Positions 7,300-14,026 of a DNA stretch of 64,000 bases are shown piece by piece. Both the position numbers and the translations under genes were made by a program. This DNA is from a virus, in IMG/VR virus record IMGVR_UViG_3300008120_000012, positions 1 to 64,000 of that record; one strand, 5' to 3'. The number at the start of each line of letters is the position of its first letter. The first letter of the stretch is position 1. The notes under the pieces are model-generated. The model was given only the letters and a program-made list of their open reading frames with translations, ran no database searches and had not been told where the DNA came from.

Positions 7300-8022
7300 A
7301 TGGAAATCACAAACAAGAATCACTTAGATAGAGTCGCAAAGTCTATTACGCCTTCTGGATTTTATGGAACTGGCAAAGACATGATTGTTGAACTTGAAAA
7401 CTTTATGACACAGGAAGAGATTGATTTTCTAGAAAATGCTGCAAAGTCTATAACTATTTGGGATGTTACAGAAAGTCATCAAAATGACAACGGTACTGTT
7501 ATTTATGATGCTAACTATTGGAAAGATAGAGTGGCAACTAGGTCTAGTCTAGATAAAAATGATCCCAGAATTGGTCCAGTAATTGAAGGCCTATTTAAAA
7601 AACTACAACCAATTATTGAAGACTTTTTTAAAGTTAAAGTTCAACCAACTGGACAAACAATTGTAAGATGGCTTCCTGGACAATTTCAAAAACCACATGC
7701 AGACAAAGAACTTCATGAGGGTCCTGATGCTGGACTGGCTAATGATTTTCCATACTATGATCTTTCAAGTTTATTTTACTTAAATGATGACTACGAGGGT
7801 GGAGAGTTATATTTCCCGTTGCAAGATGTTAAGTTTAAACCAAAAAAAGGTGCAGCATATTTTTTCCCAGGAGACATGAACTTTATCCATGGAGTTACAG
7901 AAATTAGAAATGGTATTAGATACACCTGTCCATTCTTTTGGACCATTTTAGAACATACTGGAGAAGTAAAGCCAAATCAAAATGAAAAGTACCACAGGAC
8001 ATTGTTGGATGGTGATAAATAA
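7300..8022 (+). CDS. Prolyl 4-hydroxylase-like 2OG/Fe(II) oxygenase, copy 2 (240 aa)
   Basis: The Fe ligands are H133 and D135 (PHADKE) and H197 (FIHGVTEIRNGIRY). R207 is positioned as the 2-oxoglutarate-binding base, where copy 1 has Lys. The YLNDDYEGGELYF signature is at residues 160-172. The N-terminal 120 residues differ from the other copies and probably set substrate choice. The start ATG at 7300 lies 6 bases after a TATAAT box. All expected catalytic residues are present, so it is likely active; the substrate is unknown. Confidence 0.85.
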   Translation: MEITNKNHLDRVAKSITPSGFYGTGKDMIVELENFMTQEEIDFLENAAKSITIWDVTESHQNDNGTVIYDANYWKDRVATRSSLDKNDPRIGPVIEGLFKKLQPIIEDFFKVKVQPTGQTIVRWLPGQFQKPHADKELHEGPDAGLANDFPYYDLSSLFYLNDDYEGGELYFPLQDVKFKPKKGAAYFFPGDMNFIHGVTEIRNGIRYTCPFFWTILEHTGEVKPNQNEKYHRTLLDGDK

Positions 8023-8024
8023 AT

Positions 8025-8765
8025 ATGAAAGAGATTAGATATTCAGAGGATATTTTAGTATATGAAGATTTTCTTACACCTGAAGAATGTCAAAAAATTA
8101 TTGATGTTTTAAATTTGCAGGTAAAGAATGAAACAATGCAATGGACACCTATAACATTTTACGAATCATATTCATCTAATTTACCAAAAGATAATGATCC
8201 AGAAATTTTAGAATGTGGTTTGCCAGGAACCTTTTTTTCAGATATTGAACAAAAGATTATAGAGATAACTGCAAAGATTCATAATAAAGATCCAAAACAG
8301 ATGTCTAAAATTGGATATCACACACAAAAATGGGAAAAGGGAGCATATGCTACTGTACATGCTGATAACTCATATAATGATGGAACTCCAAGTCCATTTG
8401 AAAGAAGTAGATATGCAACGTTTGTATATTTAAATGAAGATTTTGAAGGTGGGATATTAAATTTCCCAGAACGACAAATACAGATAAAACCTAAAACTGG
8501 GCTACTTGCTGCTTTTGCTGGAGATTACACAAATTTGCATGAAGTTACAATGATTACAAAAGGCACTAGATATACCTTGGGATCTTTTTGGGATGATAGG
8601 GACGCTGAAGACTATCCAGAAGAAGTAAGAAATAGATGGGAAGAAGAAATGAAAAAAATTAGAGAGTCTCAAGAAGAAACAAAGGCTGAATGGAAAGAGT
8701 TGTTAGACGAAGGATACAAGATTGATCCTATCGGAAATAAATACAAAGTGGAGGAACAAGCATGA
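8025..8765 (+). CDS. Prolyl 4-hydroxylase-like 2OG/Fe(II) oxygenase, copy 3 (246 aa)
   Basis: The Fe ligands are H112 and D114 (VHADNS) and H172 (NLHEVTMI), with R182 (KGTRYTLGSFW) for 2-oxoglutarate. The signature is the variant YLNEDFEGGILNF (135-147). A charged helical C-terminal extension of about 55 residues (from 190) follows the core and is not seen in copy 1. The start follows the previous stop by two bases, and the stop overlaps the next start (ATGA). The substrate is unknown. Confidence 0.85.
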   Translation: MKEIRYSEDILVYEDFLTPEECQKIIDVLNLQVKNETMQWTPITFYESYSSNLPKDNDPEILECGLPGTFFSDIEQKIIEITAKIHNKDPKQMSKIGYHTQKWEKGAYATVHADNSYNDGTPSPFERSRYATFVYLNEDFEGGILNFPERQIQIKPKTGLLAAFAGDYTNLHEVTMITKGTRYTLGSFWDDRDAEDYPEEVRNRWEEEMKKIRESQEETKAEWKELLDEGYKIDPIGNKYKVEEQA

Positions 8766-9532
8766 AGTTAGAGAAAAGGTTACATGAAAACATCTATTAC
8801 TATACAGATGTTTTGCCAGATCATGAAAAATTTCTTAATTTAATTTTAGAGACAGATGGTAATCCAGACATACAGCCAGTAATTCCATCATGGCAAAAGT
8901 GGCTTTCTAACTCAAATGACGGCTACTCCTTTGGTGGTAAAAAAGATATGCAGCCAAACAATTTGCACCTACTTTCTGGTGAAACAAAAGAGAAGGCAGA
9001 GTACATTGTTGACTCAATATTAGGTTCAATAAAAAAGGTTGCAGAGGCTTTCATACAAGATAGAGGGCTAGACATACCAAATCCAAACCTTTCTCCTTTT
9101 GCTGGAATAATGAAATATATTCCAGGATTAGAAATGGGTGCACATTTTGATGCACAGGCTGGAGATGAAAGTCTTTGGTGGTCTATTATAGTTTATGTAA
9201 ATGATAACTATGAGGGCGGAGAACTTTCTTGGATTCTTCATGATAAAGATCTAAGAGATCCACAGTACAGCCATTTGAAGCCACACTCAGATATTAATGA
9301 CCCTAGAAATGAGGAACTTGTTGACTTTTGGATTAAGCCAGTTGCAGGATCTGCATTGATCTTTCCATCTACTTTCCCATATCGTCATCAAGTACATTTA
9401 ATGAAGTCTGGTGATAAGTATATGTTCCCTGGTTTTATTTTTAAAGATGGATATGATCCATCAGATCCAGAATCTATTGAAAAATTTAATGGTGGCTCAA
9501 AGGTGGTAAAAAAGAGTCCATATGAACAATAA
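8762..9532 (+). CDS. Prolyl 4-hydroxylase-like 2OG/Fe(II) oxygenase, copy 4 (256 aa)
   Basis: The Fe ligands are H128 and D130 (GAHFDAQ) and H209 (YRHQVHLM), with K219 (SGDKYMF) for 2-oxoglutarate. The signature is YVNDNYEGGELSW (145-157). An insertion of about 30 residues (160-190, DKDLRDPQYSHLKPHSD and on) separates the signature from the distal half of the core and is peculiar to this copy. The gene overlaps both neighbours (ATGA upstream, 11 bases downstream), so it sits in one operon with them. Confidence 0.85.
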   Translation: MKLEKRLHENIYYYTDVLPDHEKFLNLILETDGNPDIQPVIPSWQKWLSNSNDGYSFGGKKDMQPNNLHLLSGETKEKAEYIVDSILGSIKKVAEAFIQDRGLDIPNPNLSPFAGIMKYIPGLEMGAHFDAQAGDESLWWSIIVYVNDNYEGGELSWILHDKDLRDPQYSHLKPHSDINDPRNEELVDFWIKPVAGSALIFPSTFPYRHQVHLMKSGDKYMFPGFIFKDGYDPSDPESIEKFNGGSKVVKKSPYEQ

Positions 9533-10334
9533 TTTTGATTATAGTAATGATTCTTATGATATAGAATTTTTACATCCCAAGGTTTGGTTATTTAAAAATG
9601 CCTTCAAGCATAGTAAAGAAATTATTGATTACTTTGAAAAAAACCATGAATGGAGAAAATGGGAAATTTTTGGTACAGAGTCCAAAATATCAACACCAGA
9701 AAAAACATATTCTAACTTTCCGACCAAAGAAGAATGGAAAAATGATATAGTTGATCATGTTAATAATGAATATGTAACAGAATTTTTGTGGGTATTTTAT
9801 AATACAACAAAATTGTTTTGTGAAAAATTAGATATTAAAAAGGATAACTGGATTTTTACAACAACTGAAATATCAAAATATTATGAAAATATGGGTGTAT
9901 CTAATGATGGCGCTATGAACTTTCATACTGATCATGAACAAGAAAAAGAATCTGAAGAAGGAATTAAATTTGGAACTGCTTGTTTAGTTTATTTAAATGA
10001 TGACTATGAAGGCGGAGAGATTGTTTTTAGAATATCAGATGATAGTTTTAGTAAGGTAGTTGATGAATTTTCCTATAAGCCAAAAACTGGCGATGTGTTA
10101 GTTTTTCCATCAGAACATCCGTTTTATCACGCAGTAAATGCAATTAAAAATAAACAAAAATATTTAATAAGACATTGGTGGAGACATTGGTACCAAGGCA
10201 GTCAAGAATTTATAGATCTAAAGAATAAGTTTATGTTAGAAAATAATCCAGAAGACTGGGAAAAATATTTAATAGATTATCGTAGATCAAAAAGAATTAA
10301 CATAGATACTATTATAAACCAATTACAAAAATGA
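9522..10334 (+). CDS. Prolyl 4-hydroxylase-like 2OG/Fe(II) oxygenase, copy 5 (270 aa)
   Basis: The Fe ligands are H135 and D137 (FHTDHEQ) and H203 (FYHAVNAI), with K213 (NKQKYLI) as 2-oxoglutarate ligand. The signature is YLNDDYEGGEIVF (157-169). It is the longest copy: an N-terminal domain of about 110 residues, plus a C-terminal basic and aromatic tail (RHWWRHWYQ, then a helical end). It starts inside the last 11 bases of copy 4 and ends in an ATGA overlap with the dehydrogenase-like gene. The substrate is unknown. Confidence 0.85.
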   Translation: MNNNFDYSNDSYDIEFLHPKVWLFKNAFKHSKEIIDYFEKNHEWRKWEIFGTESKISTPEKTYSNFPTKEEWKNDIVDHVNNEYVTEFLWVFYNTTKLFCEKLDIKKDNWIFTTTEISKYYENMGVSNDGAMNFHTDHEQEKESEEGIKFGTACLVYLNDDYEGGEIVFRISDDSFSKVVDEFSYKPKTGDVLVFPSEHPFYHAVNAIKNKQKYLIRHWWRHWYQGSQEFIDLKNKFMLENNPEDWEKYLIDYRRSKRINIDTIINQLQK

Positions 10335-11002
10335 TACTAAATAAAAAAGCCTTAGTTATTGGAGGAACCTCTAGCATATCCCATGAAATAATTGAAACAC
10401 TTAATAGCAACGGGTATTTTGTTGATTTAACTTATAATAATATAGAAAATTTTAAAAAAAGAAACATTTATTCTGATAAATATGTAAGTTGGCATTATTT
10501 AAACCTGCACGATCTTGATTGTATAAAAAATTTTATAAATACAAAAATAGAAAACTATTATTCTATTGTAGTTTTTATTTCAATGACGTCTCCTGGTAAT
10601 TTTATGGAAAATACTGAAGAAGAACTTGTTAATTTTTATGGCAAATATCTTGTTAATAATATGTTGATGTCAAAATATTTATTAAATAAAATTACTAATG
10701 ATGGTAAAATTATCTATATATCCTCTATTGCAGTTACTAAACCAGTTCCACAAATTAATTATGCAACTATAAAAGGTGCCCTACAGTCTTTTTACGTATC
10801 GCTATCAACCAATGTTAAACCAACACAGACTGTCATATCCATAATTCCAGGGCTAATATATGATACCCCCGCTTTTTATAGGTGTAGTTTGGACATGATA
10901 GACAATATAGATAACCTAGCAAAAAAACAAGAAATTGCTGATATAATAATTAACTGTAGTCCAAAAGATAATGGAACTCTCATTAGAGTAGGGAAAGACT
11001 AA
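10331..11002 (+). CDS. Short-chain dehydrogenase/reductase (223 aa)
   Basis: This is a classical SDR outline. The nucleotide-binding turn GGTSSIS (residues 11-17) departs from the usual GxxxGxG by having Ser in the final position. Catalytic Ser is S131 or S132 (YISSIAV), and the YxxxK pair is Y144/K148 (YATIKGA). Expected activity is NAD(P)-dependent oxidation or reduction of an alcohol/ketone, possibly on a sugar or on a product of the neighbouring hydroxylases; the substrate is not known. It is slightly shorter than typical SDRs (about 250 aa). It is coupled to copy 5 by ATGA. Confidence 0.75.
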   Translation: MILNKKALVIGGTSSISHEIIETLNSNGYFVDLTYNNIENFKKRNIYSDKYVSWHYLNLHDLDCIKNFINTKIENYYSIVVFISMTSPGNFMENTEEELVNFYGKYLVNNMLMSKYLLNKITNDGKIIYISSIAVTKPVPQINYATIKGALQSFYVSLSTNVKPTQTVISIIPGLIYDTPAFYRCSLDMIDNIDNLAKKQEIADIIINCSPKDNGTLIRVGKD

Positions 11003-11003
11003 T

Positions 11004-11465
11004 ATGGAGCAATTAAAAGTAGAGCATAGCGACATGGTTGATGACTATATAAGTCAGGTTAAAGATAAAACTGCTAATTCTTATATGCTAACAATTGCTA
11101 GAGACGGAGAAGAGCCAGTTAGAACTATTATATTTTATGATAATGCTATAGATGCTGCATTTGCTTATAATAAATATACAGACTGGGGTTTTGCAAGAAA
11201 ATTTTTAACTGTTAAATTATATGAACCATCTGGAAAAATAAATGAAAAAGTTCTTGTTAGAGATCAGGCTGGAGAATGTACCTTTATAAGACAGGACTAT
11301 ATAGATTTTGAAAATTTATTGTTTATTTATAAAGATAAAATTGAAAAAGATGTTTATGACTCTTTAGTATTTGATGTTATGAAAATTTTTGCTAAGGATA
11401 ATTGGAGGTTTAATCCAGAAAGATTTTTATTAGCATTAGGTGTAAATAAAAGGTTAGAACTATGA
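11004..11465 (+). CDS. Phage protein of unknown function (153 aa)
   Basis: I do not recognise this family. It is soluble, mixed alpha/beta and rich in Asp, Lys and Tyr. The central region reads as beta-strand/helix (RTIIFYDNAIDAAFAYNKY), followed by a strand pair (LTVKLYEPSGKI). The C-terminal third is helical. There is no signal peptide or transmembrane segment. It sits between the dehydrogenase and oxygenase copy 6 and overlaps the latter (ATGA), so it is co-translated with the island and may be an accessory protein to it. Confidence 0.5.
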   Translation: MEQLKVEHSDMVDDYISQVKDKTANSYMLTIARDGEEPVRTIIFYDNAIDAAFAYNKYTDWGFARKFLTVKLYEPSGKINEKVLVRDQAGECTFIRQDYIDFENLLFIYKDKIEKDVYDSLVFDVMKIFAKDNWRFNPERFLLALGVNKRLEL

Positions 11466-12082
11466 AATATGAGTTTTTAGAAAATAACATTGTTTACTTT
11501 GAATCTGTAATACAAAATGTTCAAGATATTATAGACACAATGGAAGGCTTATCAAATCCAGCAGTTACTGACTGGGAGGCATGGTATGCATATAATACAA
11601 CAACAAGATATGGCGATATAAAATACTTGTGCAAAAAAGAACTAATCGGTATTGAAGATAGAATTATTAAAGAAAAATCACAATTTGTTATTGAATCCTT
11701 AATTAATAATATGTGTGCTTGTATTGATAAATATGGAGAATTGTTTAATATTAATACAAATAAAATGATATTTGCTAAAGAAATTTTAAACAATGACTTC
11801 ACTAAGATTGGCATCTATAAATATTCTCAAAATGCAACCATGGGACCACATGTTGACTGGAATGATGACAATAATTATTTAGAATATACTATAGTTGTAT
11901 ATCTTAATGACGACTACGAAGGTGGAGAGTTGTACTTCAATGAATTTGATATTAAACTAAAGCCAAAGGCTGGTAGCATTGTTATGTATCCATCAGTTAA
12001 ACCATACACACACGAATCTTTAAAAGTGGTAAGTGGAAGAAAATGTTTGATTACTCATCATTGGAGAAATGATGAAATTTAA
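11462..12082 (+). CDS. Prolyl 4-hydroxylase-like 2OG/Fe(II) oxygenase, copy 6 (206 aa)
   Basis: The Fe ligands are H130 and D132 (GPHVDWN) and H184 (YTHESLKV), with K194 (SGRKCLI) for 2-oxoglutarate. The signature is YLNDDYEGGELYF (147-159). The C-terminal ITHHWRND resembles the IRHWWRHW end of copy 5, which suggests that copies 5 and 6 are closest to each other. It is compact, with no insertions. The next gene follows ten bases later behind an AAGGAG Shine-Dalgarno. Confidence 0.85.
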   Translation: MKYEFLENNIVYFESVIQNVQDIIDTMEGLSNPAVTDWEAWYAYNTTTRYGDIKYLCKKELIGIEDRIIKEKSQFVIESLINNMCACIDKYGELFNINTNKMIFAKEILNNDFTKIGIYKYSQNATMGPHVDWNDDNNYLEYTIVVYLNDDYEGGELYFNEFDIKLKPKAGSIVMYPSVKPYTHESLKVVSGRKCLITHHWRNDEI

Positions 12083-12091
12083 GGAGCCACT

Positions 12092-12760
12092 ATGGAATTA
12101 AAACCAATACAATCAACAACGTTAATGGATTATGAAAGTGGTCAAAATGTTGAAGTAAAGCAGTTTCAAGTAGAAGACTTAATTTTAAATCATGAATTTG
12201 CCACACCCCACGCAGGCTTTGCCCTTAGATTCAATAACGATAAAAAAGACGGTACCTTTTTAGAAATTGGTGCATGTCATTGGAAGCAGGGTAATAATAC
12301 ATATCTTTTAGAAAAAGAATTTAATTGGAAAGGTGTTGCTATTGATATAGTGAAACATTTTGCTGACGACTATAATATAAATAGATCAAGTCACTGTATA
12401 CATGGAGATGCTTTTTCATATAATTGGGATCAGTATTTAAGTGAAAACAATTTTCCAAAAAGAATAGATTATTTGCAAATAGATGTTGATAAAACACCAG
12501 ATTGGGCAAATTTATTTGCTTTGCTTAATGTTCCATTATCTAGATACAGATTTAATACAATTACTTTGGAGCATTGTGCAAATATGGATCCAAGACTAAT
12601 GAAAATGAGAGATTTACAAAGAGAGATTTTATTTTCTTATGGATACAGAATTGTTGCTGCTGGGTATGATGAGGATTGGTGGATAGATTCGCAACTAGGA
12701 ATTAGTGAGTCAGAATTTAATTCAATTTCTTATCAAGCATGGGCTAAAAAGTTTATTTAA
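12092..12760 (+). CDS. FkbM-like SAM-dependent methyltransferase (222 aa)
   Basis: Motif I is DGTFLEIGACHWKQGNNT (residues 53-70), close to the F(V/L)EIGA...G..NT...LE pattern of FkbM-family methyltransferases. AIDIV (83-87) carries the acidic residue (D85) expected to hold the SAM ribose. IDYLQIDVD (125-133) matches the later strand of that fold. Expected activity is O-methylation, often of a sugar hydroxyl; the acceptor is unknown. It has an AAGGAG Shine-Dalgarno. Its stop overlaps the stop of the opposite-strand gene by four bases, which marks the end of the + strand run of the island. Confidence 0.7.
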   Translation: MELKPIQSTTLMDYESGQNVEVKQFQVEDLILNHEFATPHAGFALRFNNDKKDGTFLEIGACHWKQGNNTYLLEKEFNWKGVAIDIVKHFADDYNINRSSHCIHGDAFSYNWDQYLSENNFPKRIDYLQIDVDKTPDWANLFALLNVPLSRYRFNTITLEHCANMDPRLMKMRDLQREILFSYGYRIVAAGYDEDWWIDSQLGISESEFNSISYQAWAKKFI

Positions 12761-13296
12761 AAATTTTTAATAAAACTTGTGTTTTCATTACCTTTTATAA
12801 AAATAGTAAACATATATCTAGTGCCAGTTTCTACTGGAAGGACAGAATGCCAATAGTCCCATTTATGAACTATAACAGATTTTGCTTTAGGTTTTATTTT
12901 ATAATCTAATTCTGGGTAATATAGTTCCCCACCTGTAAAATTATCATTAACATAAAAAACTGCTCCAAATACAATATTTGTATTGGTGCCAGATGGATCA
13001 AAATCTTGATGCTCACTCATATACATTCCATCTTTTAGTCTTTGTAAATCAATTACTTCTAAATATGAAGTATAGTTTTTAAAATATTTCATTAGTTTTT
13101 CTTCTAAACTTCTAAAAGTTGGTATTATTTCTGTTTTAAAATTATTAATATTATAGTTTCTTCCACCAACATCTTGCCATTCATTTTCAGAAACGTGATC
13201 TATAGCATCATTTAGCAATGCAATTTCTTCATTTGTAATAAAGTTTTCCAGTTCCCAGATATAATCATGGTGTTGTATTATATTTATATTATACAT
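12757..13296 (-). CDS. Prolyl 4-hydroxylase-like 2OG/Fe(II) oxygenase, copy 7 (179 aa, minus strand)
   Basis: The Fe ligands are H96 and D98 (SEHQDFD) and H150 (YWHSVLPV), with R160 (TGTRYMF) for 2-oxoglutarate. The signature is YVNDNFTGGELYY (115-127), the only copy with TGG in place of EGG. It is the shortest copy and the only one on the minus strand, with its own extended -10 promoter. A 13-bp inverted repeat spans its first codons and leader. Convergent with the methyltransferase gene; the stop codons overlap. Confidence 0.85.
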   Translation of the reverse strand: MYNINIIQHHDYIWELENFITNEEIALLNDAIDHVSENEWQDVGGRNYNINNFKTEIIPTFRSLEEKLMKYFKNYTSYLEVIDLQRLKDGMYMSEHQDFDPSGTNTNIVFGAVFYVNDNFTGGELYYPELDYKIKPKAKSVIVHKWDYWHSVLPVETGTRYMFTIFIKGNENTSFIKNF

Positions 13297-13307
13297 ATCT
13301 GGGAACT
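13250..13307. repeat. 13-bp inverted repeat spanning the start of oxygenase copy 7
   Basis: AGTTCCCAGATAT at 13250-13262 is the exact reverse complement of 13295-13307, with 32 bases between the arms. One arm lies in the 5' leader/start codon and the other in the coding region. In mRNA this would fold over the start codon. Confidence 0.75.
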
Positions 13308-13316
13308 AGTATATCA
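13308..13316 (-). promoter_or_regulatory. Extended -10 promoter for oxygenase copy 7
   Basis: On the minus strand, TGATATACT ends 11 bases before the ATG. The mRNA would have a leader of only a few bases and no Shine-Dalgarno is seen. Confidence 0.5.
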
Positions 13317-13321
13317 TTAGA

Positions 13322-13894
13322 TTACTTTGGAAATTTTTGCATCCATGTTTTTGTACGTGGCGTGATGCCTTTCCAGGCACTCCAATTTTTACCACCATTA
13401 CTCATGTGATACGCAATCTGAGCATTAACTACTGGATTCATTAACTCAGCAGTAAAATTTAAGCCATATTTTTCACGACGATCTGGACCAAGCATGCTTA
13501 TCATATTTATTTGGAATAGTCCAAAAGAACTGTCTCCAGTCTTAGCATTGCCATTAAAAGCCAATGGTCTGCCGTTGGACTCCTTTTTAGCAATAGCCCA
13601 AGCCTCAATAAGGTCCTTGCCCCTAAACCCAACTCCCTTTAGAAGTTCTTTAAGTTGCCTATCAGATAGATAGGTTGCATTTTGATATTTATGTAAAACG
13701 TTCATGTCCTTTTTTACCTTAAGTAATGATTTGGGCTTAGATACCAAAAAAACCGCCTTTGGGGCGGTAGATTCAGAAACAGCCTGTTTACTTAAGTTAT
13801 TTTCATCAGACAGAGCATTAGCCTTATTAGACACCAAAGTGAAAGTAAAGACAAATGCGAGTACCCCTATTAAAAATTTTTGATCATTCTTCAT
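13322..13894 (-). CDS. Secreted lysozyme-like transglycosylase, probable endolysin (190 aa)
   Basis: The start chosen is MKNDQKF, behind a perfect TAAGGAGG Shine-Dalgarno; an upstream in-frame start (13921) lies in the leader. The N-terminus is a signal peptide: Lys-containing n-region, hydrophobic residues 8-22, then ANA before LSDE (27/28 a possible cut). After a Lys/Ser linker, the lysozyme-like SLT domain runs from about residue 75 to the end, with catalytic Glu E105 (AIAKKESNGR), GDSSFGLFQIN (120-130) and NAQIAYHMS. Expected action is cleavage of peptidoglycan glycan strands outside the membrane. Signal peptide export would allow holin-independent delivery. It is on the minus strand with its own strong promoter. 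Confidence 0.75.
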   Translation of the reverse strand: MKNDQKFLIGVLAFVFTFTLVSNKANALSDENNLSKQAVSESTAPKAVFLVSKPKSLLKVKKDMNVLHKYQNATYLSDRQLKELLKGVGFRGKDLIEAWAIAKKESNGRPLAFNGNAKTGDSSFGLFQINMISMLGPDRREKYGLNFTAELMNPVVNAQIAYHMSNGGKNWSAWKGITPRTKTWMQKFPK

Positions 13895-13914
13895 AGTTTC
13901 CTCCTTAGAAAACA

Positions 13915-13953
13915 ATAACACCTTGTTAGGTGTCTATGAATAGTATAACACCT
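13915..13953. promoter_or_regulatory. Repeated ATAACACCT elements in the lysin promoter (possible operator)
   Basis: ATAACACCT occurs at 13915-13923 and again at 13945-13953, with AGGTGT in inverted orientation at 13928-13933. The second copy overlaps the minus-strand -10 box. The first copy and the inverted element can form a hairpin in the lysin leader. The arrangement fits a repressor or activator site; the binding protein is unknown. Confidence 0.45.
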
Positions 13954-13970
13954 AAAAATGTTATTGTCAA
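13942..13970 (-). promoter_or_regulatory. Strong promoter of the lysin gene
   Basis: On the minus strand the -35 is TTGACA (13965-13970) and the -10 is TATACT (13942-13947), with a 17-base spacer and an extended TG. This is the closest match to consensus in the window. Confidence 0.8.
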
Positions 13971-14008
13971 ATGGGCTTTTTAATAAAAAACTAAAAAATC
14001 TTTTAGCA

Positions 14009-14017
14009 TGCTATAAT
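14009..14017 (+). promoter_or_regulatory. Extended -10 promoter for the giant fibre gene (leaderless)
   Basis: TGCTATAAT ends 9 bases before the ATG at 14027. No Shine-Dalgarno is present between them. It is divergent from the lysin promoter. Confidence 0.55.
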
Positions 14018-14026
14018 AGAAACACT

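Noticed and set aside
13921-13958. Alternative, longer starts for the lysin (13921, minus strand) and the giant fibre (13958, plus strand).
   Set aside because: The first lies upstream of a perfect TAAGGAGG placed for the 13894 start; the second lies upstream of the -10 box that serves 14027.
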